A DNA stretch of 64,000 nucleotides from Marinobacterium ramblicola (GTDB lineage: Bacteria > Pseudomonadota > Gammaproteobacteria > Pseudomonadales > Balneatricaceae), in contig NZ_JAHREP010000014.1 in NCBI RefSeq assembly GCF_019084545.1, forward strand, positions 1-64,000, given 5' to 3'. Each line of letters begins with the position of its first letter. The stretch's first letter is position 1. A program made the translations under genes and the position numbers. A model generated the notes under the pieces. That model searched no databases, was not told where the DNA came from, and saw nothing but the letters and a program-made list of their open reading frames with translations. Shown piece after piece: positions 19,738 through 29,423 of this stretch.

Positions 19738-20747
19738 GCTTTGTCTCCAGTTTCCGAGCGTTCACGCTTCTCGAACGCCTCATAGGCCCTGACGATATGC
19801 TGTACCAGCGGGTGGCGCACCACATCCTGGGCGGAGAAGTGGGTAAAGCCGATCCCCTGGACCCCCTTGAGCACTTCGATGGCGTGCAGCAGGCCGGATT
19901 TGGTGCCCTTGGGCAGGTCGACCTGGGTCACGTCACCGGTAATCACGGCGGTGGAGCCGAAGCCGATACGGGTCAGGAACATCTTCATCTGCTCGCGGGT
20001 GGTGTTCTGGCTCTCGTCGAGAATGACGAACGAACCGTTCAGGGTGCGTCCACGCATGTAGGCCAACGGCGCCACCTCGATCACGTTGCGCTCGATCAGC
20101 TTGGCTACCTTCTCGAAACCGATCATCTCGTACAGCGCGTCGTACAGCGGGCGCAGGTAGGGATCCACTTTTTGTGCCAGATCGCCGGGCAGGAAGCCTA
20201 ACTTCTCGCCGGCCTCGACCGCCGGGCGCACCAGCAGGATGCGGCTGACCTCTTCGCGCTCCAGCGCCTCCACGGCGCAGGCCACGGCCAGGTAGGTCTT
20301 GCCGGTACCGGCCGGGCCGATACCGAAGTTGATGTCGTGCTGTCGGATCGAGCGTACGTAGCTCTGCTGGTTCTGACCGCGGGGACGGATCTGCACCTTG
20401 CGGGTGCGGATGCTGACGCCCTTGTCCTCGGCCGACAGCGAGCTCTGCAGCTGCTCGACACCGGCCTGCTGTAGGTGCAGATGCACCCGCTCCGGCGTCA
20501 CGGTCTCGCCGCTCAGGGCGTCGCGGTAGAGCTGCTTCAGGATGTCGCCGACCGCCTCGATCAGGCTCAGGTCGCCAAGCAGCTGGAAAGCGCCGCCGCG
20601 GTTGCGGATCTCCACGCCCAAGCGCTGCTCGATCAGACGCAGGTGCTCGTCGAACTGACCGCACAGGTTGGCCAGCGCCTTGTTGTCTTCCGGCTCCAGG
20701 TGAAGCTTGATGGAGGGTTGTGCCAGCGAGTTTTCGCTATCGCTCAT
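19734..20747 (-). CDS. ybeZ: PhoH-like ATPase YbeZ
   Basis: YbeZ is a PhoH-family NTPase, likely an RNA helicase partner of YbeY. The 337-residue product has an N-terminal KH-like segment and a P-loop domain with [11 protein letters not shown] and the Walker B stretch [10 protein letters not shown]. Normal length. It lies 23 bases downstream of miaB and overlaps ybeY. Confidence 0.95.
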   Translation of the reverse strand: MSDSENSLAQPSIKLHLEPEDNKALANLCGQFDEHLRLIEQRLGVEIRNRGGAFQLLGDLSLIEAVGDILKQLYRDALSGETVTPERVHLHLQQAGVEQLQSSLSAEDKGVSIRTRKVQIRPRGQNQQSYVRSIRQHDINFGIGPAGTGKTYLAVACAVEALEREEVSRILLVRPAVEAGEKLGFLPGDLAQKVDPYLRPLYDALYEMIGFEKVAKLIERNVIEVAPLAYMRGRTLNGSFVILDESQNTTREQMKMFLTRIGFGSTAVITGDVTQVDLPKGTKSGLLHAIEVLKGVQGIGFTHFSAQDVVRHPLVQHIVRAYEAFEKRERSETGDKA

Positions 20748-20770
20748 CTCAAGGGTCCAGTTCGATGAAA

Positions 20771-22111
20771 TCAGTCCAGCTCGGAGCTAACCAGCTCGCC
20801 GAGCAGTGAGTTGGCATAGGCTTCGACGATACGGACATCGGCGAAGTGGCCGATCAGATCCGGGTTGTCGCAGCGGAAATTGACCACGCGGTTATTCTCG
20901 GTGCGCCCGGACAGCTGGCCCGGGTCCTTTTTTGAGTAGCCGTTGACCAGGATGCGCTGGGTGCTGCCGACCATACGACGGCTGATCTGCATCGCCTGTT
21001 GCGTGATGCGGTCCTGCAGGATCTGCAATCGCTGCTTCTTGGTCTCCTCGGAGACGTCATCCGGCAGGTCCGCGGCGGGCGTACCCGGACGGCGGCTGTA
21101 AATAAAGCTGAACGAGGCGTCGAAGCCGATATCGGCGATCAGGTTCATCGTTGCCTCGAAATCGCTGTCGGTTTCGCCGGGAAAGCCGATGATGAAGTCG
21201 GAGGAGAAGCTGATATCCGGGCGCAGTTTCTTGATCCGGCGCAGCTTGGATTTGTACTCCAGTGCGGTATGACCGCGTTTCATCGCCATCAGGATACGGT
21301 CCGAGCCGCTCTGGACCGGCAGGTGCAGGTGGCTGACCAGCTCCGGTACCTCGGCGTAGACGTCGATCAGCGCATCGCTGAACTCCACCGGGTGGCTGGT
21401 GGTGAAGCGGATGCGGTCGATGCCGTCGACCGCAGCGACCATGCGGATCAGCTCGGCCAGGTCGGCAATATCGCCGTCACTGGTGGCGCCGCGGTAGGCG
21501 TTGACGTTCTGCCCCAGCAGGTTGACTTCGCGCACACCCTGCTCGGCCAGCTCCACGCACTCGGCGATCACGTCATCCAGCGGGCGGCTGACCTCCTCGC
21601 CGCGGGTATAGGGCACCACGCAGAAGGTGCAGTATTTGCTGCACCCCTCCATGACCGAGACGAACGCCTCGGCGCCCTCGACCTTGGGCGCCGGCAGATG
21701 GTCGAACTTCTCGATCTCCGGGAAGCTGACGTCGACGATGCCGACACTGCCGTTCTGGCTCTGCTGGATCATCTCGGGCAGGCGGTGCAGGGTCTGCGGG
21801 CCGAAGATCATATCCACGTAGGGCGCGCGGTCGAGGATCGCAGCGCCCTCCTGGGAGGCCACGCAGCCGCCGACACCGATCACCAGGTCCGGACGCCGCT
21901 CCTTCAGCTTGCGCCAGCGACCGAGTTGGTGAAATACCTTCTCCTGTGCCTTCTCTCGGATCGAGCAGGTGTTGAGCAGCAGCACGTCGGCGTCGTCCGG
22001 ATTCTCGGTCAGCTCGAGCGCGTGGCTCTCGCCCAGCAGATCGGCCATGCGGGCTGAGTCATATTCGTTCATCTGACAACCGTGTGTCTTGATAAACAGC
22101 TTTTTCGCCAT
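20771..22111 (-). CDS. miaB: tRNA-2-methylthio-N6-dimethylallyladenosine synthase
   Basis: MiaB is a radical-SAM methylthiotransferase that modifies A37 of tRNAs reading UNN codons. The 446-residue product has the N-terminal domain with cysteines in HGCQMN, NTCSIRE and VGGCVAS, the radical-SAM cluster motif GCSKYCTFC, and a C-terminal TRAM domain. All six iron-sulfur cysteines are present. It heads the miaB-ybeZ-ybeY-corC-lnt operon. Confidence 0.97.
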   Translation of the reverse strand: MAKKLFIKTHGCQMNEYDSARMADLLGESHALELTENPDDADVLLLNTCSIREKAQEKVFHQLGRWRKLKERRPDLVIGVGGCVASQEGAAILDRAPYVDMIFGPQTLHRLPEMIQQSQNGSVGIVDVSFPEIEKFDHLPAPKVEGAEAFVSVMEGCSKYCTFCVVPYTRGEEVSRPLDDVIAECVELAEQGVREVNLLGQNVNAYRGATSDGDIADLAELIRMVAAVDGIDRIRFTTSHPVEFSDALIDVYAEVPELVSHLHLPVQSGSDRILMAMKRGHTALEYKSKLRRIKKLRPDISFSSDFIIGFPGETDSDFEATMNLIADIGFDASFSFIYSRRPGTPAADLPDDVSEETKKQRLQILQDRITQQAMQISRRMVGSTQRILVNGYSKKDPGQLSGRTENNRVVNFRCDNPDLIGHFADVRIVEAYANSLLGELVSSELD

Positions 22112-22317
22112 GAATCACCTGTCGATTGAGAGGGTTTGCAAACTTAAGACGGCACTCAACAAGAGGGTGCTTAAAATTAGGGACCGGAGATTATACGTGA
22201 GTGACAGAGCACAGACCAGAAAATGAGCAACCAGCCGCCCCTTGTAATTGTAGACGCCGCCCTCATATCGGGAGCATCGCAGTCATTTACTCTGTAAGTC
22301 AGGAGACGCTGTTGCCC

Positions 22318-22638
22318 ATGGCCAGTGATGAACCCATCTACCGCGTTGCCTTCGTCAATCAGGACAAGGTGTATGAGCTCTACGTGCGGCATGTCTACCC
22401 GAGCGACCTCTGGGGCTTTATCGAACTCGAGGGGTTCGTGTTCGGCTCCCAATCGGAGCTGGTGGTTGACCCGGGTGAGGAGAAGCTCAAACAGCAGTTT
22501 GGCGATGTGAAGCGGTCATACATCCCGATGCACTCCATCGTCCGCATCGATGAGGTGCGCCAGCAGGGTGTCGCCAAGATCAGTGATGCCAAGGGCACGG
22601 TTACCGCCTTCCCGACCATCCCGCCGCGGCGTGGCTGA
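22318..22638 (+). CDS. DUF1820 family protein
   Basis: The product (about 106 residues) has the DUF1820 pattern: EPIYRVAFVNQ at the start, SDLWGFIE, FVFG, and RSYIPMHSIVRIDEV. The function is not known; members are short cytoplasmic proteins of gammaproteobacteria. The frame is open from 22201, but the family starts a few residues before PIYRV. An AGGAG at 22301-22305 is 12 bases before ATG 22318 and 6 before an in-frame TTG at 22312, so TTG is a real alternative. Confidence 0.85.
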   Translation: MASDEPIYRVAFVNQDKVYELYVRHVYPSDLWGFIELEGFVFGSQSELVVDPGEEKLKQQFGDVKRSYIPMHSIVRIDEVRQQGVAKISDAKGTVTAFPTIPPRRG

Positions 22639-22647
22639 TTAGCCTTC

Positions 22648-22672
22648 GGCACCCCATCAGCGATGGGGTGCC
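22648..22672. terminator. Perfect 11-bp hairpin between convergent genes
   Basis: GGCACCCCATC (22648-22658) and GATGGGGTGCC (22662-22672) enclose a 3-base loop. It lies between the stops of the DUF1820 gene and the convergent lipoprotein gene. No T-run follows on either strand, so termination may be weak or the role may be mRNA 3'-end protection. Confidence 0.5.
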
Positions 22673-22686
22673 AGGTTCCAGTCTGT

Positions 22687-23220
22687 CTAGCTGTTACCGT
22701 CGCAATCACCCTTGGAGGCCAGTTCCGGCATCAGCTTGATGCGATCGGCCTCGAAGTACTCCACCACGCCGTTGACGTCGATCAGCTCGGCGCCCTCGAT
22801 GCGAAAGCAGGACAACTTGCTGTTCTGCCACACCTTGTCCCAGCGTTTGTCGCCGCTGGATTCACCCGGCGCGAAGGGACCGGCAACGCGCAGCCAGGCG
22901 TTTTCCCGGCCCGTTTTCTTGGCGCGTACCAGCTTGCCGTCCGCGGTGTAGGCAGTGGTCTTGAACATCACGTATTCCAGTGTGTTCGGGGTGCCGTTGA
23001 CGAAATCGATATGTGCGGCGACCACGCCGTGCTTCTCCGGCGCCGCCGGGTGCATGTTGCGAATGACCAGTGATGGCGGCGGTGGCGCTGGTTTGGGTTC
23101 CGGTTTTTTAACAACTGGCTGGGGTTGCGGCTTTTGGGCGCATGCGGCGAGCATCAGTGTACAGACAACGGGGATCAGCAGGCGGCAGGCGGGGCGATGG
23201 CTGCCGAATAGAGAGTTCAT
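22687..23220 (-). CDS. Hypothetical lipoprotein with proline-rich linker
   Basis: The signal peptide ends in LMLAAC, a clear lipobox. A short linker of repeated Lys/Pro/Gln follows (QPVVKKPEPKPAPPPP). The remaining 130 residues have a beta-rich look and two C-terminal cysteines (SCFRIEG and KGDCDG). I see no family I can name. The frame is open to 23238; ATG 23220 (MNSLFGSHRP) is an equally good start. Confidence 0.65.
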   Translation of the reverse strand: MNSLFGSHRPACRLLIPVVCTLMLAACAQKPQPQPVVKKPEPKPAPPPPSLVIRNMHPAAPEKHGVVAAHIDFVNGTPNTLEYVMFKTTAYTADGKLVRAKKTGRENAWLRVAGPFAPGESSGDKRWDKVWQNSKLSCFRIEGAELIDVNGVVEYFEADRIKLMPELASKGDCDGNS

Positions 23221-23340
23221 GTTCCGGGCTCCGGACAAGCATTGAGTTGTTGGTTGTTGTATGTGCCCGTTTGGATTGGTGCCGGGCGATCAGTCGTTTA
23301 TCTGATCTGTATAGCGTTTGCGAGTTCCAAGGGCAATAAA

Positions 23341-24351
23341 TTAAACATCTGTTTGGTCGGGAGTGAGCAGCGTTTTCGATGGCCGGCCGGGAATCTCGCG
23401 TGCCAGACGAGGTATCAGGTAGCCGGGCAGTCGGGTCTGCAGCTCGCCGACCAGCTTCTGAGCATCGTTGTCGCTGACATCGAAATGGGCGGCACCGGCC
23501 ACCGGGTCGAGCACGAACAGGTAGTAGGGCAGCACGCCGACTTCGAACAGGGTTTCGCTGAGTTGCTGCAGGGTATCGACGCTGTCGTTGATATCGCGCA
23601 GCAGTACCGCCTGGTTGAGCACCGTGATACCGGCATCGCGCAGGCGGGTGATCGCGGTGCGGACACTGTCGTCTACCTCACGAGGGTGATTGCAGTGCAG
23701 CACCACCACCGCTTGCAGTCGAGTGGCCGTCAGCGCTTCGACCAGCGTCCGGGTCACCCGCTCGGGAATCACCACCGGCAGCCGGGTATGGATACGGATA
23801 CGTTTCAGATGCCCGATACCGGCCAGGTCCGTGATCATCCTGGACAGGCGCGTATCGGGGGTCACCAGCGGATCGCCACCGGAGAGGATCGCCTCGCTTA
23901 ACTCCGGGTTGGCACCGATGTAGGTCAGTGCCTGCTGCCACTGCTCAGGACCCAGCTGGTTCTGCTGGTAGGGGAAGTGGCGGCGGAAGCAGTAGCGACA
24001 GTTGATCGCGCAGCCGCCACTGGTGATCAGCAGAACCCGGTCGCGGTACTTGTGCACCACGCCGGCACTGGGGTTGCTCCCGAGTTCGGCCAGCGGGTCG
24101 TTGCTGTACCCGGGGGTGGCGATCATCTCCCGCGCGCTGGGCAACACCTGCAGCAGCAGTGGATCCTTCGGATTGCCCGGCTCCATGCGTGACACCAGGG
24201 CCCGCGGAACCCGCAGATCGAAACTGTTCTGCGCGTCCTGGTCCGACAACGACGGCGGAAGCTGCAGCAGCCGTAGCAGTTCGGTCGGGTCGGTGATCGC
24301 GGTGCGCAGCGCCTGCTGCCAGGCGTCGGGGGCGGGCCAATAAGCGTTCAT
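23341..24351 (-). CDS. epmB: EF-P beta-lysylation protein EpmB
   Basis: EpmB is a radical-SAM lysine 2,3-aminomutase that makes (R)-beta-lysine for the modification of elongation factor P. From ATG 24351 the protein is 336 residues with the cluster-binding motif SGGCAINCRYCFRR (Cys114, Cys118, Cys121), and AILSGGDPLVT. The upstream part of the open frame to 24432 is unlike the family. It is divergent from efp by about 190 bp, as in E. coli. Confidence 0.95.
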   Translation of the reverse strand: MNAYWPAPDAWQQALRTAITDPTELLRLLQLPPSLSDQDAQNSFDLRVPRALVSRMEPGNPKDPLLLQVLPSAREMIATPGYSNDPLAELGSNPSAGVVHKYRDRVLLITSGGCAINCRYCFRRHFPYQQNQLGPEQWQQALTYIGANPELSEAILSGGDPLVTPDTRLSRMITDLAGIGHLKRIRIHTRLPVVIPERVTRTLVEALTATRLQAVVVLHCNHPREVDDSVRTAITRLRDAGITVLNQAVLLRDINDSVDTLQQLSETLFEVGVLPYYLFVLDPVAGAAHFDVSDNDAQKLVGELQTRLPGYLIPRLAREIPGRPSKTLLTPDQTDV

Positions 24352-24537
24352 GGAATCAGGGCATGGAGATGAAGTGGATGTAGGCGGGCATTCTGCCCAA
24401 AGCGCGAGGCGGCGATCAAGCGCTAGCTGCACTAAGAGATCTGCGTAGACTTGATTGCGGCTTCCCTAGTACACTTTACGCCACTTTTAGCGCCGGGACT
24501 ACCGGCCCGATTCCCAGTTATCAAGTGGACTCCCGTA

Positions 24538-25101
24538 ATGGCAACATACTCCAGCAACCAGTTCAAAAACGGCCTTAAGGTGATGATCGACGGCGATCCC
24601 TGCTCCATGGTCGATGTCGATTTCGTCAAGCCGGGCAAGGGCCAGGCGTTTACTCGCGTGCGTCTGCGCAACCTGATTACCGGTCGTATCTGGGAACGTA
24701 CCTTCAAGTCCAACGAATCGGTGGAGGGTGCCGATGTCATGGATCGTGACATGGAGTATCTGTACAACGATGGCGAGATGTGGCACTTCATGGAGCCCAG
24801 CACCTTCGAACAGTACGCTGCCGACCAGAATGCGGTGGGTGACTCAACGAAGTGGCTCAAGGAGCAGGACAAGTGCATGATCACCCTGTGGAACAACAAC
24901 CCCATCGCCGTAACGCCGCCGAACTTCGTTGAGCTGGAAGTGGTGGAGACCGATCCGGGCCTCAAGGGTGACACGGCGCAGGGCGGTTCCAAGCCGGCTA
25001 CCCTGAGCACCGGTGCCGTTGTGCGTGTGCCGCTGTTCATCGAGCGTGGCGAAAAGCTGCGCATCGATACCCGTACCGGTGAATACGTCAGCCGCGCCTG
25101 A
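24538..25101 (+). CDS. efp: Elongation factor P
   Basis: EF-P rescues ribosomes stalled at polyproline. The 187-residue product begins [16 protein letters not shown] and has the modification loop [10 protein letters not shown] with target Lys34, the residue beta-lysylated by EpmA/EpmB. The three OB/KOW domains are complete. The ATG at 24538 is preferred over the longer frame from 24451. It is followed by a strong UUCG-capped hairpin. Confidence 0.97.
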   Translation: MATYSSNQFKNGLKVMIDGDPCSMVDVDFVKPGKGQAFTRVRLRNLITGRIWERTFKSNESVEGADVMDRDMEYLYNDGEMWHFMEPSTFEQYAADQNAVGDSTKWLKEQDKCMITLWNNNPIAVTPPNFVELEVVETDPGLKGDTAQGGSKPATLSTGAVVRVPLFIERGEKLRIDTRTGEYVSRA

Positions 25102-25118
25102 TCGGCGGTTTGAGCAGG

Positions 25119-25149
25119 GAAACGGCGGCTTCGGCCGCCGTTTCTGTTT
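25119..25149 (+). terminator. Terminator of efp
   Basis: GAAACGGCGGC (25119-25129) and GCCGCCGTTTC (25134-25144) form a perfect 11-bp stem with a TTCG tetraloop, followed by TGTTTG. It should separate efp from epmA. Confidence 0.85.
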
Positions 25150-25230
25150 GTCGATAGCGACCAGGTTGCGGCGGATAAATATTTAAGTGGGCCCGATAGC
25201 ATCCGGAAACAATTGTTGTTAGGATGATTC

Positions 25231-25241
25231 CTAGGGTTCCG
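25231..25241 (+). other. CTAGGGTTCCG string resembling the ykkC conserved box
   Basis: The 11 bases are identical to the most conserved stretch of ykkC-class riboswitches (guanidine-I, ppGpp, PRPP). The second universal element of that class, CTGGTCC(GAGAG), is not found in the next 60 bases, so I do not call a ykkC riboswitch. It lies about 65 bases ahead of the c-di-GMP-like aptamer. Confidence 0.25.
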
Positions 25242-25295
25242 TCCGGCCGGGGTTTTCCCGCTCCTGTCGGGTTATCGGACCCCTTTCCAGCGACG

Positions 25296-25390
25296 AATCT
25301 CTCCCGAAAAGGCAACCTCCGGGTTCACTGGGGAGCGCAAAGCCACGGGTCCAATTGTGGATGGACCGCCGAGCTACCGAAAGAGAGATT
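25296..25390 (+). promoter_or_regulatory. Cyclic di-GMP-I (GEMM-I) riboswitch aptamer upstream of epmA
   Basis: A perfect 8-bp closing helix pairs AATCTCTC (25296-25303) with GAGAGATT (25383-25390). Inside it lie, in the correct order, the GEMM landmarks: GGCAACC (25311-25317), a P2 stem, GCGCAAAGCCACGGGTCC (25335-25352), a hairpin closed by GGTCC/GGACC, and GCCGAGCTACCGA (25368-25380). These match the conserved core of the c-di-GMP-I class. The P2 loop is larger than the usual GNRA tetraloop. The only gene downstream is epmA, 69 bases away. TCTCT at 25425-25429 could pair with AGAGA of the closing helix and act as an expression platform. Confidence 0.75.
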
Positions 25391-25459
25391 CACCCCTACG
25401 CACAGAATCTGTTGGTTTCTGGCGTCTCTGTATAGTTTCTTTGATGAACTCCGTTTTCG

Positions 25460-26431
25460 ATGACAATCGACTCTGATTGGCGTCCCGGCGCCACAATGGA
25501 AAACCTTCGGGCCAGGGCGCGAATGCTGGCGCAGGTGCGCGATTTCTTTGCCCGACATGAGGTGATGGAGGTGGACACCCAGCTCATGTCGCACTGTGCG
25601 GTCAGCGATCCCTTTATCGACTCTATCGAGGTGTCCTACGGTGCGGTGCCCGGGCAGCCGACGCATAGGCTCTATCTGCAGACCTCGCCGGAATATGCGA
25701 TGAAACGACTGCTGGCGGCCGGTAGCGGTGCGATCTATCAACTGGGCAAGGTGTTCCGCAACGGTGAATCCGGCAGTCGGCATAACCCCGAGTTCACCAT
25801 GCTGGAGTGGTATCGCCCCGGCTTTTCGGCCGAGCAGCTGATGGACGAGGTCGAGGCGTTGGTCGGCCAGGTGGTGCCGGCGTTCAGTGCCCGGCGGGTC
25901 AGCTACCGGGCGCTGTTCCAGTCTGAGCTGGGTATCGACCCGCACGTGGCTGATGTGGCGCAACTGCAGGCGCTCTGTCGACAGCATGTCGATGCGCCGT
26001 TCGAGGATCAGTCCCGCGATACCTGGCTCAACTTGCTGATGTCCCATGTGATCGAGCCGCGCCTGCTGGAACCGGTGTTCGTGCACAGCTTTCCCGCCTC
26101 TCAGGCGGCGCTGGCCCAGGTGGTGCAGGATGAAACCGGGACGCCGGTCGCGACCCGATTCGAACTCTTTGTGCGCGGTATCGAGTTGGCCAATGGCTAT
26201 CTTGAACTCATCGACGCGCAGGAGCAGCGTCGGCGACTGCAGCAGGATCAACAGCAGCGTGCCGAGCTGGTGTTGCCGCAACGACCGCTGGAGATGCGGC
26301 TGGTTGCGGCGCTGGAGGCCGGACTGCCGGTTTGTGCCGGTGTTGCGCTCGGCTTCGATCGCCTGGTGATGCTGGCGCTGGGCGCGCAGCGGATCGATCA
26401 GGTGATCCCGTTCGCGTTCGAACGCGCCTGA
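25460..26431 (+). CDS. epmA: EF-P lysine-34 ligase EpmA (GenX/PoxA)
   Basis: EpmA is a lysyl-tRNA-synthetase paralogue without anticodon domain that attaches (R)-beta-lysine to Lys34 of EF-P. The 323-residue protein carries class II motifs 2 (GKVFRNGESGSRHNPEFTM) and 3 (GVALGFDRLVML). It follows efp but has its own long leader, 358 bp with a c-di-GMP-like aptamer. No good Shine-Dalgarno precedes the ATG, which is odd and fits control by RNA structure. Confidence 0.95.
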   Translation: MTIDSDWRPGATMENLRARARMLAQVRDFFARHEVMEVDTQLMSHCAVSDPFIDSIEVSYGAVPGQPTHRLYLQTSPEYAMKRLLAAGSGAIYQLGKVFRNGESGSRHNPEFTMLEWYRPGFSAEQLMDEVEALVGQVVPAFSARRVSYRALFQSELGIDPHVADVAQLQALCRQHVDAPFEDQSRDTWLNLLMSHVIEPRLLEPVFVHSFPASQAALAQVVQDETGTPVATRFELFVRGIELANGYLELIDAQEQRRRLQQDQQQRAELVLPQRPLEMRLVAALEAGLPVCAGVALGFDRLVMLALGAQRIDQVIPFAFERA

Positions 26432-26437
26432 TCGGGC

Positions 26438-27592
26438 TCAGGCGGGCAGATGATTCAGCAGCGCCCGCTTGATTCTCGATACAGCCTCCTCCAGCAGGGC
26501 ACGCGGGCAACCGAAGTTAAGCCGCATGTAGCGCTCGTCGCCGAAATCCCGTCCCGGTGACATGCCGACGCCGGCCTGCTCGAAGAAGTAGGCCGGATTC
26601 TCCAGTTTCGCCGCACTGACGTCGATCCAGGCCAGGTAGGTGGCCTCGATCGGATCCAGTTTCAGCCCCGGGATCGCGTTGATCTCCCGCACCAGGTAGT
26701 CCCGGTTGCCGCGCAGATACTCCAGTTGAGCACGGTTCCACTCATCGCCATCAGCGTAGGCAGCTTCGGCTGCGGTATACCCCATCAGGTTGACGTCCGG
26801 CACGATGCCTTTACGCGTGCGCTGGAACTGCCGGCGCAGCTGGGGGTTCTGAATCACCGCGAAGGAGCACCCGAGGCCCGCAATGTTGTAGGTCTTGCTC
26901 GGCGCCATCAGGGTGATGCAGCGCTCGGCGATCGCACTGTTCAGCGACGCGATCGGCGTATGCTGCAAACCCGGCTCAAGAATCAGGTCACAGTGGATCT
27001 CGTCGGAGCAGATATACAGGTCGTGCTTGAGGATGATCTCCGCCAGTCGCTCCAGCTCGTCGCGGCGGTAGACGGTACCGCCGGGGTTGTGCGGGTTGCA
27101 GAACAGCAGCAGGCGGGTGGAGGGGGTGATCGCGGCCTCCAGTGCGTCGAAATCGATCACCGATCGCTGCTCCTGGCGTAGCATCGGCAGGGTGATCAGC
27201 TGGCGCTCGGAGAGTCGGGGCGCTGACATGAACGGCGGATAGATCGGCTGTGCGGTCATCACCGCTTCGCCCGCTGTGCTGGTGGTACGGCAGGCCAGGT
27301 GCAGGCCGCAAACCAGACCCGGCAACCAGACCAGATCGTCACCGGTGACCGACCATCCGTAGAGGCGATCGAGACGCTCACATACCAACTCGTTCAGGCG
27401 GGCAGGAGCGTTGGTGTAGCCGAACACGCCATGATCCACCCGGGCATGTAGCGCCTTGAGCACCGCTTGGGGCGCAATGAAATCGGTATCGGCGACCCAC
27501 ATCGGCAGTATCTCCGTGTCGCGGTAACGCTCCCACTTTTCACTGGCGGTGTCGCGGCGATCGATCAGCCGATCAAAGTCGGTTGGTGACAT
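26438..27592 (-). CDS. patB: PatB/MalY-type cysteine-S-conjugate beta-lyase (aminotransferase fold)
   Basis: The 384-residue PLP enzyme is of aminotransferase class I/II, PatB/MalY subgroup, which cleaves cystathionine and other S-conjugates of cysteine. It begins DFDRLIDRRDTASEKWERY and has MWVADTDF, typical of this subgroup, and the PLP-lysine site MAPSKTYNIAGLG. It is convergent with epmA (6 bases between stops). The exact substrate cannot be told from sequence; the symbol marks the subgroup. Confidence 0.85.
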   Translation of the reverse strand: MSPTDFDRLIDRRDTASEKWERYRDTEILPMWVADTDFIAPQAVLKALHARVDHGVFGYTNAPARLNELVCERLDRLYGWSVTGDDLVWLPGLVCGLHLACRTTSTAGEAVMTAQPIYPPFMSAPRLSERQLITLPMLRQEQRSVIDFDALEAAITPSTRLLLFCNPHNPGGTVYRRDELERLAEIILKHDLYICSDEIHCDLILEPGLQHTPIASLNSAIAERCITLMAPSKTYNIAGLGCSFAVIQNPQLRRQFQRTRKGIVPDVNLMGYTAAEAAYADGDEWNRAQLEYLRGNRDYLVREINAIPGLKLDPIEATYLAWIDVSAAKLENPAYFFEQAGVGMSPGRDFGDERYMRLNFGCPRALLEEAVSRIKRALLNHLPA

Positions 27593-27857
27593 CCCTTTTT
27601 CCTCTGCTTTTTTGGATTCGGCGTGAGTGTCTACGAGTGTATAACTCTTGCCTGCGAACGGGGGCAGGTCAAGCTACAGGAGTTGAAGGGCGACCCGCAA
27701 TCGTCGCATTGGACTGTGGTTTTAAACCCGACAGCGAGGCGCTACTATAGCGGCCCATTTGTCGGCAGAGCGCTGTATACTTCACCTAGTCGAATAAACC
27801 CTACGCGGATCGCCCATCTGAATATCAAAAGCGGCCCCGTCATGCGGAGTAGCACCT

Positions 27858-29399
27858 ATGAGTAGCCAGGATCGAGTCATTATTTTTGATACCACCTTGC
27901 GTGACGGGGAGCAGAGCCCCGGTGCGTCGATGACCCGTGACGAGAAGCTACGCATCGCCCGCCAGCTTGAGCGGATGCGGGTCGACGTGATCGAGGCGGG
28001 CTTTGCCATCGCCAGCGTCGGCGATTTCGAGTCGGTTCAGGCGATCGCCCGGACCATCAAGGACAGCACTGTATGCTCGTTGTCACGGGCGCTGGATGCG
28101 GATATCGATCGTGCCGGCGAAGCGCTGCGCGAGGCCAACTCCGGCCGTATCCACACCTTTATAGCCACCTCGCCGATCCACATGAAGTACAAGCTGCAGA
28201 TGGAACCGGATCAGGTGGTCGAAAGCGCGGTGCGTGCGGTCAAGCGGGCGCGTAATCTGATCGACGATGTGGAGTTCTCGCTCGAGGATGCCAGCCGTTC
28301 CGAGATGGAGTTCATGTGCCGCATCATCGAAGCGGTAATCGATGCCGGTGCGCGCACCATCAATATCCCCGATACCGTGGGTTACGCGGTGCCGCAGCAG
28401 TTCGGCCAGGTGATCGGCGAGCTGATCCAGCGTATCCCCAATGCCGACAAGGCGATCTTCTCTGTGCACTGCCATAACGATCTGGGGCTGGCCGTGGCCA
28501 ACTCGCTGGCGGCGATCAGCGCCGGAGCGCGGCAGGTGGAGTGCACCATCAACGGCCTGGGCGAGCGCGCCGGCAACGCCTCGTTGGAGGAGATCGTCAT
28601 GGCGCTGCGCACCCGTCGCGACGTAATGGGCGTGGAAACCAATATCGATACTACCCAGATCGTGCCCGCGTCACGCCTGGTATCCAGCGTCACCGGGTTC
28701 CCGGTGCAGCCGAACAAGGCGATCGTCGGTGCCAACGCCTTTGCTCATGAGTCCGGCATCCATCAGGATGGCGTGCTCAAGCACCGCGAAACCTACGAGA
28801 TCATGACCGCGCAGGATGTGGGCTGGAATACCAACCGCATGGTGCTGGGCAAACACTCCGGTCGCGCGGCGTTCCGCGCCCGTCTGGAGGAGCTGGGCAC
28901 CAGCTTTGCCACCGATGCCGAGCTGAACACCGCCTTCACCCGCTTCAAGGAGCTGGCGGACAAGAAGCACGAGATCTTCGACGAGGATCTGATGGCGCTG
29001 GTCAGTGATGCTCGCGCCGAGGCCGCCAGCGAACGCTATCGCCTGAGTAGCCTGACCGTAACCTCGCAGACCGGCGAAACCCCGGTGGCCAGCCTCAAGG
29101 TGATGGTGGACGGTACCGAATTCGATGGCCAGTCCCCCGGCAGCGGGCCGGTGGATGCGACCTTCAAGGCGATCGAGCAGATCGCCCAGTCCGGCGCCAA
29201 TCTGCAGATCTACTCCGTCAATGCGGTGACCCAGGGCACCGACTCCCAGGGTGAGGTGACGGTACGGCTGGAGAAGGCGGGACGTATCGTCAACGGCCTG
29301 GGCGCCGATACCGATATCATCATCGCCTCGGCCAAGGCCTACCTGCATGCGCTGAACATGCTGGATGCCAATATCCAGAAAGCGCATCCCCAAGTTTAA
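27858..29399 (+). CDS. leuA: 2-Isopropylmalate synthase
   Basis: LeuA commits 2-ketoisovalerate and acetyl-CoA to leucine synthesis. The 513-residue product is full length, with the [16 protein letters not shown]-terminal motif, [13 protein letters not shown] metal-binding motif, and a C-terminal LeuA allosteric domain for leucine feedback. The 265-bp gap 27593-27857 has no recognisable leucine-rich leader peptide or attenuator. It stands apart from leuCDB. Confidence 0.96.
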   Translation: MSSQDRVIIFDTTLRDGEQSPGASMTRDEKLRIARQLERMRVDVIEAGFAIASVGDFESVQAIARTIKDSTVCSLSRALDADIDRAGEALREANSGRIHTFIATSPIHMKYKLQMEPDQVVESAVRAVKRARNLIDDVEFSLEDASRSEMEFMCRIIEAVIDAGARTINIPDTVGYAVPQQFGQVIGELIQRIPNADKAIFSVHCHNDLGLAVANSLAAISAGARQVECTINGLGERAGNASLEEIVMALRTRRDVMGVETNIDTTQIVPASRLVSSVTGFPVQPNKAIVGANAFAHESGIHQDGVLKHRETYEIMTAQDVGWNTNRMVLGKHSGRAAFRARLEELGTSFATDAELNTAFTRFKELADKKHEIFDEDLMALVSDARAEAASERYRLSSLTVTSQTGETPVASLKVMVDGTEFDGQSPGSGPVDATFKAIEQIAQSGANLQIYSVNAVTQGTDSQGEVTVRLEKAGRIVNGLGADTDIIIASAKAYLHALNMLDANIQKAHPQV

Positions 29400-29423
29400 G
29401 GTTGGAAGGTAGAACGGATAGTA

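Noticed and set aside
25231-25295. Full ykkC (guanidine-I, ppGpp or PRPP) riboswitch
   Set aside because: Only the CTAGGGTTCCG box is present; the CTGGTCC element and the third conserved stem are missing.
25224-25463. 79-codon plus-strand frame between efp and epmA
   Set aside because: It runs through the structured aptamer, whose base pairing explains the sequence better, and has no ribosome binding site or family.
27623-27865. 80-codon frame before leuA, considered as leader peptide
   Set aside because: It has no run of leucine codons and no attenuator-like hairpins, and it overlaps the leuA start.
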